Positions 25,501-35,752 of a DNA stretch of 64,000 nucleotides are shown here, in pieces. Each line of letters begins with the position of its first letter. Position 1 is the stretch's first letter. The translations under genes and the position numbers were made by a program. Location of the stretch: assembly GCA_021613375.1 (NCBI GenBank), contig CM038709.1, positions 36,674,428 to 36,738,427 of the forward strand. The letters are read 5' to 3'. Below the pieces are notes generated by a model. That model was given only the letters and a program-made list of their open reading frames with translations. It was not told the origin of the DNA and did no database searches. The DNA comes from Megaleporinus macrocephalus (Eukaryota; Chordata; Actinopteri; Characiformes; Anostomidae).

Positions 25501-28500
25501 TTTAAGGTAGAAAGACTTTCAAAAGACTCCTCTGGTCAATGACACTTCTTTATTCTCAGAGTCAACTGAAATTGCCAAGACACGACAATCAAAACAAATT
25601 TGGTTGTAAAAGCACTGGTGTTGTACTTGCCTCACAGTGCAAAAAGCATTTCATGATTATTCTACTTCTGCGAGTTCAGATGATGGTGCCTGAGAAGAAG
25701 ACGGTTTTAGGAATGCTTACTCTGCCCTTGGTCCGGCTGCTCGGCGTTTCTGACCTCACCCTAGACCAGCGCTTCCAGCTTGAACGGTCAGGAGCGAACA
25801 GCCAGCTTAAAATGAAAGCTGTTCTCAGGGTAAGTGCCTGAAACTGAGATCATCGCTTCTAATGATGGCCTGTATCTGCTATACTAACAGGCGTATTAAA
25901 GCAAGCATATAGTCATGCGGTCTACATAGACAAACGCTGGAAGTTGGAAGTACTGAAGAGCTCAGTAACTTTAAACTTGTAAGGAAGTATCAGAAACCAC
26001 TGAGATCACTTAAATTGTCTGATGTTGTTTTGTGTGATGGTTTCAGAATGCAGTTTGCACAGTGCAGATTGATGCGATGAACGCTAATATTATGATGGGA
26101 AATTTGATTATTCCTTTACCACTGCCCCTGCCTCCTGGACTAAACGTTTGTGGTTATGTATAGAGCTCCTTAATAAAAGGCCCCTTTTCCTCCAATCTCA
26201 GATCCTGCAGGTGGAGAAGCCCCAGCCCAAGGTAGAGAATGCACCAGCAGCCCGACCTCACAAAGGGGGCCAAGCTAAATCCTCCCAACCTCAGCAAGAC
26301 CAACCACAGCCCTCCAAACAGCAGACTCAGCCCCTCTCCCAGCCCGCAGCTCAGTCTTCTAATCTGAAGCAGAATGTGCAGTCCTCTACCCTGCCCCAAA
26401 CCTCTGTGTCCCCCACAGGTGGCTCAGCCTCCTCCAGCATGCAACAGACTGACTACGTCGCTCAACGGAGAGGCTCCCTCCTTTCCTCTGAGGTCCGGCG
26501 CTCAAGACCCTCCACACCATCCCGCATGCGTCGTTACGACTCTCACAGCCTGCTGTCGGAGAACTCCATCGCTTCTTCTCGCTTAGACCTAGCTGACAGC
26601 GTCCCATACCCAGAGTGAGTGTCTGTGATATGTGATGTGTAGCACCACTGTGGACTGGTGTACAGAGAGTGGGTTGATGGTTACATATTGAGAGCAGCTG
26701 TGCATTTAATCAATATATTAAAGATTATTGTAATGAAGACACAAGCAGCACAGGTAGAGAAACATGCTTGACTGAATAGATCTGGCCTTAAGTTGTTCTG
26801 TGTCCTTTATAGTGGCAGTACATTGAAAGTTTGGAATCAGAATCAAGCGTATCAAAATCATACATGCTTGTCCTTTTTTACGAGTTTCACATAATCAGGA
26901 CATTAAAGAAACTCTAATGGCACCACGTCTGGCAGCTAGCTGGCAGACCAATCACAGCAGTGACAAGGGAGGACCCACCCATATAAGGCAGTGCAGCTCC
27001 CCAATTTGTCATTTTCACTTTATTCTGTAAATACCTTTTTTTTCCTCTGTGCCTGCTCTTTTTTGGCAATTTCTTGTTCCACCAAAAGCGTGGTTCCTCA
27101 TGAATGGATGCTTTTTTTATGATAGCTTTTCACATGGCTTGTGGTGCCTTGGTCGCTGCACGGGATCCTTATTCCCTCTGCATAGGCATCCTCCATACCC
27201 CGGAAACCATTTCACAGCCAGAGAGCTGCATCCACTGCACTTGCACCTCGCTGCTGACCCTCTTCTTCCGCCAATGCTACTGACCAGGGGCCTGACTCCT
27301 TCATGGAGGGACATTTATGAATCTTATCCCTTCTCCCTCTCCTTCTCCTCCTGGTACTGAAGGAGGAATTCCAGAAGAGGACACTGATGAACGGCCCCTT
27401 GCTCATCTACTCTGTGCACCGGCCTAACAGTGCCCATCCAGATGTTTTTGACTTGCTTGGCCCACCACCAAGAGGGCCCAACAGGTGCTACTGGGAAAAA
27501 GTGCTACTGGGAAAAACCATTCTCCCATCAAGAGCATGGACAAGCTTGGCCTCCCCAGCCTCTGATGGTAGTTTTCTCAGTAACCCATCATCTTCACCCG
27601 GACAGGAGAACTTCCCCTGTCATCCCACCCCTCCCTCCCGGGTAAGGTGGAGCACATCTTTGCCTCCATCTACCAGAAGCTTTACAAGTCTTCTGCACTG
27701 GTGACTAGAGCACTAGCAGGAGGAGCTGGGGATTCAGCTAGATTCAGAGGATTCTAAGCTGCGAGAGGAAATCTCTGTGGTTTCAGACCCTATGCTCCAG
27801 AACTCTTGCAGCACTATTCAGAATTCAGAACATGCAATTGTCTTGTTGGTGGTGGATGAGAAAGCTGTCTGGCCAAATCTTTCAAGCCTTTGCAACAGAA
27901 AGAAACTTGGCATTCCGATAGTGAGATATCAAATGAATGATAGAAGAGAACTGTAAATATTAGATAGATGACAGACGAAGCCAAAAAAATAAGAGACAAA
28001 AATATGATGAACAAAGTAATTTAAGTTGTTCATCATATTTCAAAAGAAAAAAACAAATTGCTGGACAGATTGACTTGACAAAAATAAATGTTAATGGATC
28101 ATTTTGTTCCAATGATCCCAATGTTTGTATTAATCTGGAATGGTGTGCGTACCTACAAGTTTTTAACCCACAAAAATGAATGGGGTGAATGGTGTACACC
28201 TCACAGTGCTCACAATGCCTTTTAACCAGCTGGGATATCATAGGAACTGCCTAGCAGCAACCTAGCCACCATTAGGAATACCACACGGCAACTGCCTAGC
28301 AACACTCATTGGGGCAGTCATGTACAACAAACTAAACAAACACTACAAAGACAATCTGGTTAACAGTGAATGATCCTAGTAGGATTCAATTAGCTTTATT
28401 GCATGTACTTAACAAAAAACTTCTCTGAACTTGCTTTCCATTATCTTAAGCTATAAACTTCCATTTTTGTTTGAAAAATGTTTCTTCATCTTGTGTTTTT

Positions 28501-29918
28501 TTTTTTTTTTGTTACAGAGCACTTCTGAATCACCAAGGCAGTTTTGGCAAGATTCAGCTGACTATTCGTTACATCACTCTGAGGAAGAAGCTCATTGTGA
28601 TGGTCAACAGCTGCAAGTGGGTCTCAGCAAGGGGCTGGAGTCACACATATTTATTACACATAAATATATCACAAGGGAAGCATTGCCAACCTTACTGACA
28701 CAGACTGAAAGCTAAAAGACCAATTATAATTGCGGGCACTAACTTTTATTTTAGCATTGCTTTTTTTTTGTATTATAATATTTCTTGTATATAATTCCTG
28801 TGAATATTTCATGTCCTGTTAACTGTGGCTGCTAGGGATCTGTTCCAGTGTAGTGAGAACGGCTCAGACACCTACGTCCGCATTTACCTGCTACCGGACC
28901 AGAAGTGGAAGAACCGCATGCGCACACAAGTGAAGAGGAAGACGGTGGACCCTGTGTTTGAGGAGAAGTGAGAGCTTTTTGAAGGACATGGCTAATGTAG
29001 CACTAAAGACATGTTGGCTTGTCAGAGTTACTAACCGCACACAACTTCTTCAGGTTTGAGTTTTCGGTGCCATTGGAGGAAGCCAAGGCCAGGAAGCTGG
29101 ACGTTTCTGTGAAGAACAATCGGATGTTCCACACCAGAGAACGGAAAGAGATCGGGATGGTGAGAACAGCCAGTGTGATTTTATACATGAACTCTCCTTA
29201 TTCAACTATGACAGTGTCAGTACAGTTTTACATTCTATGGTATCTTTAAAAAGTATAAGTTTGGTCTCCTCTGCAGATCAGACTAGACCATTCCGATCCA
29301 GTTGTACGCAAAGAAATATTCAATTATTAAATATATGCCTTTAATACCGTGACACTGTTTCTTCTACAACACAGTTGTTATGTAGAATCCAGTGTTTAGC
29401 TGAGTAATGTAGGCATGGTGAAGATATAACTTGGGTACAACGTTTTGTTGGAACTACAGTTAGTAGCCAACCATAGTTTAGTTGTTTAGCTTTCTATTTC
29501 ATCATTTTTTTATCAATTACTAAATCTTCTGTTTCTGTCCTCAGGCTCTGATTGATCTGTCTCAGATGGATCTCATAAAAGGTTCTATGGAATGGTAAGA
29601 AAAGATCATCTTTTAAGTTTTGATTTATTTTGATGTAAATAAGAACTCTGTGTTGACTCTGTCATCAGGATCATGCAACTGAAGATGTTTATTTTTATCT
29701 GTTTTAATTCGTTTTGTTTTATTATTGTTATATTTAAACTATTTATTTATTTCACACATTATTTTGTAATACTTCTCCACCCTGATTATTACTTAATTCT
29801 GTCTTAACTGTTAGAAACACTGGTTTATTCTTCCTTAAAGGCTCATTAATTTTCCATAGCTCTATTTTTATTTATGAACTTTTTTAATGAGTTTAAATAT
29901 TATTTTTAAAAATTATTG

Positions 29919-29961
<43 letters not shown>

Positions 29962-30355
29962 TTATTATTTATTTTTTAAAGCAGTTTTAATTATGAGGAC
30001 TGTATGAAATGGCAGCATAAAGTAGAATGTGTGTTTCCTGAAGTAAATGCAGGGATTGTAAAATTTAGCTTCCTGTTGTTGCTATGGCATTTCTTTGTGG
30101 TTTCCAAGTTGATTCTAGGTGGTTGATATGGTCTTGCTTGGTTGTTGCGATTGTTTTCCCAGTGATGGCTTACATGATGCTAGACAGTTGCTTTGGTATC
30201 CCAGTCTGTGTGGTGCTGGCTGATTTGCTATGATATCTTGCATTTTTTACTTTGTAACTTTCAGGCAATAAAAAATAATGTTTCTCTCTGTTCTTTCCAG
30301 GTATGAGCTCACTCTCCCTGGGGTAAAGAAGAATGAAGGTCAACCCTCCACATGA
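8495..30355 (+). CDS. esyt3: extended synaptotagmin (SMP plus three C2 domains), best fit E-Syt3; complete, 23 coding exons
   Basis: Exons: 8495-8800, 13197-13238, 15642-15776, 16244-16320, 17073-17139, 17514-17603, 17704-17759, 17894-18014, 18717-18893, 20070-20152, 20265-20313, 20527-20616, 21144-21206, 21488-21547, 24495-24566, 24844-24930, 25680-25829, 26202-26614, 28518-28616, 28836-28967, 29054-29159, 29545-29594, 30301-30355. They total 2,580 nt, 859 residues, with every phase consistent. Order: Ser-Ala repeat tail, ER membrane hairpin (~24-65), lipid-transfer SMP domain (~103-298), C2A (~299-415; acidic loop [12 protein letters not shown]), C2B (~430-575; acidic loop residues largely absent), Pro/Gln/Ser linker (~576-712), C2C (~715-850; basic [15 protein letters not shown]). 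E-Syts tether the ER to the plasma membrane through C2 domains and move glycerolipids with SMP. Three C2 domains exclude ESYT1; the linker end [11 protein letters not shown] and length near human ESYT3 favour esyt3 over esyt2. Confidence 0.93.
9441..9690. mobile_element. MITE family B, near-complete copy
   Basis: Left end GCTGTCCAAAGAAAAACAT and right end (reverse strand) GCTCAAAGAGAAACATGTAG form imperfect terminal inverted repeats about 25-30 bp long. The 250-bp element has no coding capacity. It lies in esyt3 intron 1; related copies are at 6665, 15341 and 56040. Confidence 0.65.
10858..11062 (+). mobile_element. foldback TIR element fragment (CACCGATCAGCCATAAC family)
   Basis: Contains GGTATGAGTGGATCAGAC, CAGTGCTGCTGGAG and CATCCTCTAGTCCTTCATC, the central part of the family. 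No terminal repeats. Lies in esyt3 intron 1. Confidence 0.65.
11178..11320 (-). mobile_element. L2-type LINE 3'-end fragment
   Basis: Reads AAGCGCTTATCC ... GGAGCCTATTCCAGC ... CCAGTCTATCACAGGGC ... ACACTCACTAACACC, the reverse strand of the common vertebrate L2-type 3' region. No reverse-transcriptase sequence is attached. Confidence 0.6.
11440..11955 (+). pseudogene. decayed Tc1/mariner-like transposase, C-terminal part
   Basis: The plus-strand frame 11468-11956 keeps recognisable pieces of a fish Tc1-like transposase C-terminus, for example [10 protein letters not shown] where the family has the catalytic-domain SPDLNPIEH, and [17 protein letters not shown]. The DNA upstream (GGTTCCAGTGAATGGCAAT, CTTAATGCTACAG) also follows the family. 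A short direct duplication (AAGAACCTTTGCTGTTCCTA, twice near 11567-11617) and lost segments show it is dead. Lies in esyt3 intron 1. Confidence 0.7.
12571..12785. repeat. diverged minisatellite, ~4 copies of a 50-60 bp unit
   Basis: The words GGTGCTGATGTTGAATATTGC, TGTGAGGAT and GATTGAGCATT recur at 12571, 12631, 12681 and 12736 with substitutions and small indels. Located in esyt3 intron 1. Confidence 0.75.
13411..13497. repeat. (AT)n microsatellite
   Basis: About 43 uninterrupted AT dinucleotides, 170 bp downstream of esyt3 exon 2; likely highly polymorphic. Confidence 0.97.
13500..13712. repeat. dispersed repeat, family C (copy 2)
   Basis: Shares GAATGTTGATGATGGTAAAATAGTG and GTTTGGTTCCTATC plus GCATTTCACGCCAAA with the copy at 23540-23965. 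Abuts the AT microsatellite in esyt3 intron 2. Confidence 0.55.
15341..15483. mobile_element. MITE family B, short internally deleted copy
   Basis: Begins CACTGTCCAATGAAAAATA and ends ATGTTTTTCTTTGGACAGC, giving inverted ends of the same family as 9441-9690. The 143-bp body retains AAGTCAGTGGAACCAGAAC. Lies just upstream of esyt3 exon 3. Confidence 0.65.
16556..16695 (+). mobile_element. foldback TIR element, right-end fragment
   Basis: Ends with TTATGTTATGGCTGATCG preceded by GGACTACAGTCTGTAGGTGT and GGAGCTGATAAAAT, the right arm and terminal repeat of the CACCGATCAGCCATAAC family. esyt3 intron 4. Confidence 0.7.
16745..16895 (+). mobile_element. L2-type LINE 3' tail
   Basis: Reads CTCTGTGATGGATTGGCGGT ... 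GTCCAGGGTGTTTCTTGCC ... GGATAAGCC ... TAGCGGTTTAAATAATAAAT ... ATGAATGAA, the well-known vertebrate L2-type 3' end with its short ATGAATGA-like tail. Confidence 0.7.
18996..19537. mobile_element. foldback TIR element, near full-length
   Basis: The left end CACCGATCAGCCATAACAG and the right end (reverse strand) CAACGATCAGCCAGATCAT are inverted copies. The arms are also inverted: AATTACAGACTGTAGTCCAT and TCAGCTCCACTTACC on the left return on the right as CTACAGCCTGTAAG and AGTGGAACTGATAAAA. Centre: GGTATGAGTGGATCAGAC and, inverted, GATTCACTCATACCAGC. 542 bp, no transposase. It immediately follows esyt3 exon 9. Confidence 0.75.
21930..22545. mobile_element. foldback TIR element, long copy lacking clear ends
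   Basis: Carries both arms of the family (TTATCTGCTCCACTGACC, GGTATCAGTGGATCAGAC, GTGTCTGATCCACTTGTAC) but neither terminal CACCGATCAGCC repeat. Lies in the 2.9-kb esyt3 intron 14. Confidence 0.65.
23540..23965. repeat. dispersed repeat, family C (copy 3), partly palindromic
   Basis: The left part contains GTGGTTTAGTGTGAAATGGG and GTGGTGGTGATATGAACCAG. The right part contains the inverse, GTTTGGTTCCTATCACCACC and GCATTTCACACCAAAG. This gives a loose inverted-repeat layout about 420 bp long, resembling a non-autonomous DNA transposon. Family unknown to me. Confidence 0.55.
24635..24648 (-). promoter_or_regulatory. CTCF-like core inside esyt3 intron 15
   Basis: GCGCCCTCTGCTGT on the plus strand is the reverse complement of the CTCF core with one mismatch. 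A single motif without occupancy data is weak evidence. Confidence 0.3.
26930..27760 (+). mobile_element. degenerate retroelement remnant with CCAAT/TATA promoter-like start
   Basis: GC-rich block in esyt3 intron 18, unlike the surrounding AT-rich intron. It begins with ACCAATCAC (26949), and ATATAAGG follows about 30 bases later. Downstream frames read [11 protein letters not shown] ... CIHCTC and later [16 protein letters not shown], but only with frame changes and stops. The spaced Cys/His pattern recalls the zinc-finger part of DIRS/Ngaro-like ORF1 proteins; this is a tentative resemblance. No reverse transcriptase is visible. Confidence 0.35.
29923..29959. repeat. (ATT)n microsatellite
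   Basis: About twelve TAT/ATT trinucleotides in esyt3 intron 22. Confidence 0.9.
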
Positions 30356-30792
30356 TTACTGACCACACTGTTACAAAGATCTCCATGTTCTGTTTACTGA
30401 TTTACTGCTAAACTACTTTAATAGGAAAAGAGGGTAAATACTTATTTATGTTCATGAGGGCCGCTCACCTCACCTTTGCACTTCATTTTAAATTGAAATA
30501 TTTTCTCAAACTAGATGCACTTCAGACATGTTTATAGCTTTGTGTTGCTAAGTGTGGGTGGATGATATCCACAAGTTTGAGTCTATTGCGTGTTTGTATT
30601 ATATGAATGTATTTTGGTGAGATTTTTTTGTGTATATAATATTTCTTGTTTCATGATGCAGAACAGAAGTATATATATATGAGTGTATAAAAATAATAAC
30701 AAATCCAAATTTGTTAATGAATATGAGCCAAAATCGCCTTTTTTAATTTAGTATTTTTTATTTCAGTAGCGTCTGTTGATTTTATGATATTT

Positions 30793-30798
30793 AATAAA
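30793..30798 (+). terminator. esyt3: candidate esyt3 poly(A) signal
   Basis: AATAAA lies 438 bp after the esyt3 stop codon (30353-30355) in AT-rich 3' sequence. No clear earlier canonical hexamer is seen between stop and this site; a longer 3' UTR is possible. Confidence 0.5.
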
Positions 30799-30799
30799 T

Positions 30800-33407
30800 T
30801 GTATTACAGTAATCTATTAGCAATAACAGAGATTAATCACATGCAACGTCCATCCATGTAGAAAATAATATTTTTTTTTTTTTTGGAATGCTGTTGAGAT
30901 GAGGCAGGTAACTCCTCACAAGAGCTTACAGACACAGACCAACAGGGTAGCCATCGTCATGAATGTAAATATGCATTATGTTACGATTTGGAAAAAGAGA
31001 GACAGAAAACATTGCACTTTAAAACAGGCAAGCAAATGAGTCCCACCATTTAGTGCTTTTGAAGAGCGGACATAGCAGGCAGGGTCAACACCCACACCCA
31101 GACTGTGGGGCACTGCTTCCCCACTAACCAGCCAACAAAGCCCAACTCAGAATATCACGTGCAACACATAAATACACATCTATAAGCACACAGCCCCAGC
31201 TAGTTATATCAGGGGTGTCCAGTTTTCTTTGCAAAGAGCCAGTGTGGCTGCAGGTTTTCATTCCATATAAACAGGAGCTAAACTGATTCTGCTTAAAAAC
31301 TGCTTAGTCTTTAAACAAGTGATGAAGTGAAATGAATATTTCTGCTTTATCAGACTGAAAACCTGCAGCCACACCAACTCTTCGCGGCTAAGGGACGCTC
31401 CTGATTTATGTTTTATGTTTCTTTTATTGCTGCCAGAGCCCTACCTGGTTTGCTTTGTGTTTGCTGCTCTTTATGGCCATTTTGAGGCAGCTTAGCAACT
31501 CCACAAAGTCAGAGCAGAGTCTTAGTGTGCATGGATGCAACTCCACCGCAGTTGTTGTGCAGAAGGTCTTGCGCTGTTACAGTGTGTCCATTGTCCCAGT
31601 TAACCCACACCGTGGACACACGTTTACAGCCACGTGCGTCGCCAGTCTGCCCTCAAAAGCTACATCCTCCCCTGTGTGGCGGATCCACCCAAGCTCACCA
31701 CACCACTACTCATATTACTCAGGGCAGCAACCGCAGTGCTTGCTTGACAACTCTCTACTTTCTCTGCCTCATACAAATATACACCAGGGAGAGTGCTGCA
31801 TGTGTTGACTGGAGACACATCCCTTTCCCAAACCCAACTCACACTGGTCCCATCTCTTGACCCTCCTATTTATGGCCTCCAACCACACCACAGGGTCCCA
31901 CAAGGCTGTCTTCTAGCCTAGCCTTGCTGTCCAGCCTACTAGTGCTGCCTCCTACTTCCCAGCTCTCAGCTGTACCTCTTCTTTGCCACTCGTTTGTTTG
32001 CCTTTGAGGCAATGCCATTTTGCCCCAATCCTATGAAGACAATCCCAGTCTGACTATACAGAAGGTTTTACAATGTGTAAACTGTCCCAGCAAACACACA
32101 CACTGCCACAACAACAATTTCTCCAGTTAACTATATTTCACTGTCATCACAGTGTTTGGAGGTTACATTCATTTTTATGGTACCAATGAAATTTTACAGC
32201 TTTACTTTGTGATTTTCCACAAACATATTTTGCTTCTGTGCTCCCTAGGCCTGGTTATCAACATTTCATAACCAATACATCAACACATTCACTAATACAT
32301 TCTTCAAAGCCAAAGAAATTCTGATGTCAAAGTATACAGGAGGATACAGGATACTTTAAAAACAAATCCACAATTTAATCATTAAAATATATTTTTTTAA
32401 CAGTGTTTTGTGGATTAAAATCATCTCACTGTCCACAGGCCATAAAAACATATATCGCTAGCCAAATTTCCACTTGGTTCTTATGATAATATAAGGTTAA
32501 AGATTAAATAAATTTCTCACAACACAAAATTGTTATCCAGCACCGATGATCTAGCTATTTATCCTACCCATCAAATGGTTCTGCCTAGCATGCTCCCATC
32601 ACATAATTATTGTTTTAATGCTTGAAACGAACATTGAACATTGACCCATTTCTTGTTTCTATTTTCTAGTTCCACCTTAAATGGTGCTGCGATAATTTTT
32701 TGGCAACATTTAAGGTAAAACGGGACAAGTCAAACATGAGAATAAGAAGCTGAACCACAGCCTCATAGTTTTGATGCTGATTATATAAGCTACCAGAATA
32801 ACCAACCTGAACTTTTATGTACAGAGCTACTGATAAATATGAACTATGGTAGAACATTTTGAGAAGGATTCTTCGTCTTCCAGCCGGTGCTATAGCGCCA
32901 CCAAATTTAAGCTGCTGCTTCAACATAAAAAGTCTCTCTACAGCCAGCATGTGGTTTGTTCTAGGCTACTGTACAAACATAGCAGTACCAGCTTCTGTTG
33001 GAAGACGAGTCACTCCTGTGTAGCCTGTACTACTGTGGAATTATTTTCACACATGAATTGGCCCCCATTGAGCAGGATTAACATCAGGACTCTAAGTCCT
33101 TTGGATGTGCCGGAGAAGACTTTACAGAAATATGCTTTAAGACGGTGGGCTGGAATTTTAAAGAAAAGCACAATGTGTACAATATTGGAACCAATGCAAA
33201 TACTGAAAAAATTAAATGAAAAGCTGATTATAATTAAAGCTAGTTTAAAGAATCTAATAAGTATTCAGCTATAGCTTTTTTTTTTTTTTTACTTATTGTC
33301 TCCTTCTCAGTTAAGCGCTTTCTGAGATGAAGAGACTCAAACAGCTTCATACTGGGCCTATCTGACTAGGCTATTACGATGCATTGGGTTTGCACAGCCA
33401 CACCTTA
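30800..33407. other. intergenic DNA with repeats, no recognised gene
   Basis: Holds the foldback MITE at 31208-31402, a GC-richer stretch 31440-32000 with open frames of up to 117 residues but no recognised domain, and, at 32660-33030, sequence with TTCCACCTTAAATGG and its loose inverse that looks like another eroded element. Confidence 0.5.
31208..31402. mobile_element. foldback MITE (GTGTCCAGTTTTC ends)
   Basis: Left arm AAAGAGCCAGTGTGGCTGCAGGTTTTC is mirrored by GAAAACCTGCAGCCACACCAACTC on the right. Outer ends are CAGGGGTGTCC and GGACGCTCCTG. About 195 bp, no coding sequence; hAT-like non-autonomous element by its ends. Confidence 0.7.
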
Positions 33408-34034
33408 TTAATCAGGTGGCCCCAGGAATTTATTACAAGCTCTCAGCATTTCTTGAACAGAGGGATCATCGCAATTGACTAAACGGATCTCTAGGCTCTG
33501 TTTTGAGTGTCACGCATCAATGAATGACCTCACGCTGTTTACAATGATATCTGCGCAGAGACCCAATGGAAAATTGTAAAGACCAGAGCTAATAACAGGG
33601 ATCGCAACAGACTGTACGTTGTGGTACTCAGTGTGTTGGAAGATGCTCTGCATTGCTTTGTCTAGTAAGGGTGCGGCTGCATCAATGTCCCTTCTTGATG
33701 GATTTGGGGGAACATAGGGGCCCACCGCATGTATGATGTATTGACAAGGAAGCTTTCCAGCTGGGGTAATAACAGCTTCGCCTGTAAGTACACAGCCTTT
33801 CACTTTTGTGATCTGGTCACACAGCATCTACTTTATGAGTTGTCAGATCGTCCTTCCACACAGATATCTTCACACCTTTAGAAAACTGTTTTGAGTACTT
33901 GATTTCAGGCACAATGGTCCCTTTGCTGAGGTCAAAGGATGAAGCAGTGATACTATCCTCATTGTGGATCATATCTGTATCATCAAAACGTCTCTTTACA
34001 GCATCACAGAAAGCAGCTGGAGTCTTTGTTGAAT
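33408..34034 (-). pseudogene. PARP9/14-like macrodomain fragment, disrupted
   Basis: Minus strand. An acceptor (TTGCAG before 34034) opens a frame with VKISVWKDDLTTHKVDAV, the start of a PARP-type macrodomain. The frame then hits TGA at ~33821, where the family continues through the NAAN and glycine-rich ADP-ribose-binding loops. After this junction another frame (33827-33510) resumes inside the domain with GEAVITPAGKLPCQYIIHAVGP and VAIPVISSGLYNFPLGLCAD. A further TGA (~33510) interrupts it before SLEIRLVNCDDPSVQEML and the final LGPPD and TAA at 33408. An internal deletion removed the ligand-binding loops and shifted the frame. Macrodomain PARPs act in antiviral and interferon responses in vertebrates; this copy cannot encode a working domain. 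A gene model skipping the lesion is unlikely, since no splice sites surround it. Confidence 0.75.
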
Positions 34035-34357
34035 CTGCAATGAGTAAAACACTGTGTGTCAGTCATTGTAACTAGCTTTTTATAAGACATTTTTAGCAAC
34101 AATCTCTTCAAAGAAGATGTAAAAGAACAGCAGAATTGTCTTGGAGAGTTATTACTGAAATATTTATTAGAATATTCTCTCCTTCTGTTGTAACACAGAG
34201 AAAATAACTGAAATAGAACTACTTTCTGACAATGTATATTTTATTATGTCTAATTTATGCATTGCGCTCTTTCTGACACATTAGATTAAGATGTATACAT
34301 GTGTGAATATTTTGTTATAGAGTATACAATTTTTTTTTGCAATAAAATACTTTTTAC

Positions 34358-34628
34358 AAGTACAGTGAGGAAAATAAGTATTTGAACACCCTGTGACTTT
34401 GCAAATTCTCCCTCTTAGAAATCATGGAGGGTTATGAAATTTTTATCTTATCTGATTTTTTAATAATTTGTTTGTGTTACTGCTGCAAATAAGTATTTGA
34501 ACACCTTTAAAAAATCTGTTAATATTTGGTATAGTAGCCTTTGTTTGCAATTACAGCTGTGAAACTGCAAATAACATCTCTCAACTGAAACTAATACTCC
34601 TGCGATTTAAGACTGAAGACCATCTGTA
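34358..34628 (-). mobile_element. Tc1/mariner-like transposon end, cut by assembly gap
   Basis: TACAGTGAGGAAAATAAGTA and TTTGAACACC, followed by TTCTCCC...TTAGAAATCATGGAGGG, are the terminal repeat of a very common fish Tc1-like element. A second AAATAAGTATTTGAACACC at ~34485 and then ATATTTGGTATAGTAGCCTTTGTTTGC match the transposase 3' side, so the transposase would be on the minus strand. The element runs toward the N gap. Confidence 0.8.
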
Positions 34629-35628
34629 NNNNNNNNNNNNNNNNNNNNNNNNNNNNNNNNNNNNNNNNNNNNNNNNNNNNNNNNNNNNNNNNNNNNNNNN
34701 NNNNNNNNNNNNNNNNNNNNNNNNNNNNNNNNNNNNNNNNNNNNNNNNNNNNNNNNNNNNNNNNNNNNNNNNNNNNNNNNNNNNNNNNNNNNNNNNNNNN
34801 NNNNNNNNNNNNNNNNNNNNNNNNNNNNNNNNNNNNNNNNNNNNNNNNNNNNNNNNNNNNNNNNNNNNNNNNNNNNNNNNNNNNNNNNNNNNNNNNNNNN
34901 NNNNNNNNNNNNNNNNNNNNNNNNNNNNNNNNNNNNNNNNNNNNNNNNNNNNNNNNNNNNNNNNNNNNNNNNNNNNNNNNNNNNNNNNNNNNNNNNNNNN
35001 NNNNNNNNNNNNNNNNNNNNNNNNNNNNNNNNNNNNNNNNNNNNNNNNNNNNNNNNNNNNNNNNNNNNNNNNNNNNNNNNNNNNNNNNNNNNNNNNNNNN
35101 NNNNNNNNNNNNNNNNNNNNNNNNNNNNNNNNNNNNNNNNNNNNNNNNNNNNNNNNNNNNNNNNNNNNNNNNNNNNNNNNNNNNNNNNNNNNNNNNNNNN
35201 NNNNNNNNNNNNNNNNNNNNNNNNNNNNNNNNNNNNNNNNNNNNNNNNNNNNNNNNNNNNNNNNNNNNNNNNNNNNNNNNNNNNNNNNNNNNNNNNNNNN
35301 NNNNNNNNNNNNNNNNNNNNNNNNNNNNNNNNNNNNNNNNNNNNNNNNNNNNNNNNNNNNNNNNNNNNNNNNNNNNNNNNNNNNNNNNNNNNNNNNNNNN
35401 NNNNNNNNNNNNNNNNNNNNNNNNNNNNNNNNNNNNNNNNNNNNNNNNNNNNNNNNNNNNNNNNNNNNNNNNNNNNNNNNNNNNNNNNNNNNNNNNNNNN
35501 NNNNNNNNNNNNNNNNNNNNNNNNNNNNNNNNNNNNNNNNNNNNNNNNNNNNNNNNNNNNNNNNNNNNNNNNNNNNNNNNNNNNNNNNNNNNNNNNNNNN
35601 NNNNNNNNNNNNNNNNNNNNNNNNNNNN
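34629..35628. other. assembly gap, exactly 1000 N
   Basis: A round 1000-base run of N, a placeholder length. Open frames across it are artefacts. Confidence 0.99.
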
Positions 35629-35752
35629 CGATGAACGGTGGCGCACGTTAAGCAACAGGGAGCAGCTCGAGCTTTCGTCTAAGTGCAGTATATCTGCGCT
35701 GCAGGAAGGAACGCGCGATGACGCGACAAAACGCTGACGGCGGGGCCGAGGC

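Noticed and set aside
26046..26150. Possible extra esyt3 exon between exons 17 and 18
   Set aside because: Joining 25829 directly to 26202 keeps frame and gives the expected VLR-ILQVE junction; the intermediate segment has no family match.
31455..31920. 117-residue frame and a following RVPQGCLL-like string resembling a reverse-transcriptase motif
   Set aside because: A single short motif followed directly by a stop, with no other reverse-transcriptase blocks around it.
34591..35655. Open frames running across N runs (also 52601-53810)
   Set aside because: They exist only because N codons are read as X; the real residues at each end are few and unrelated.
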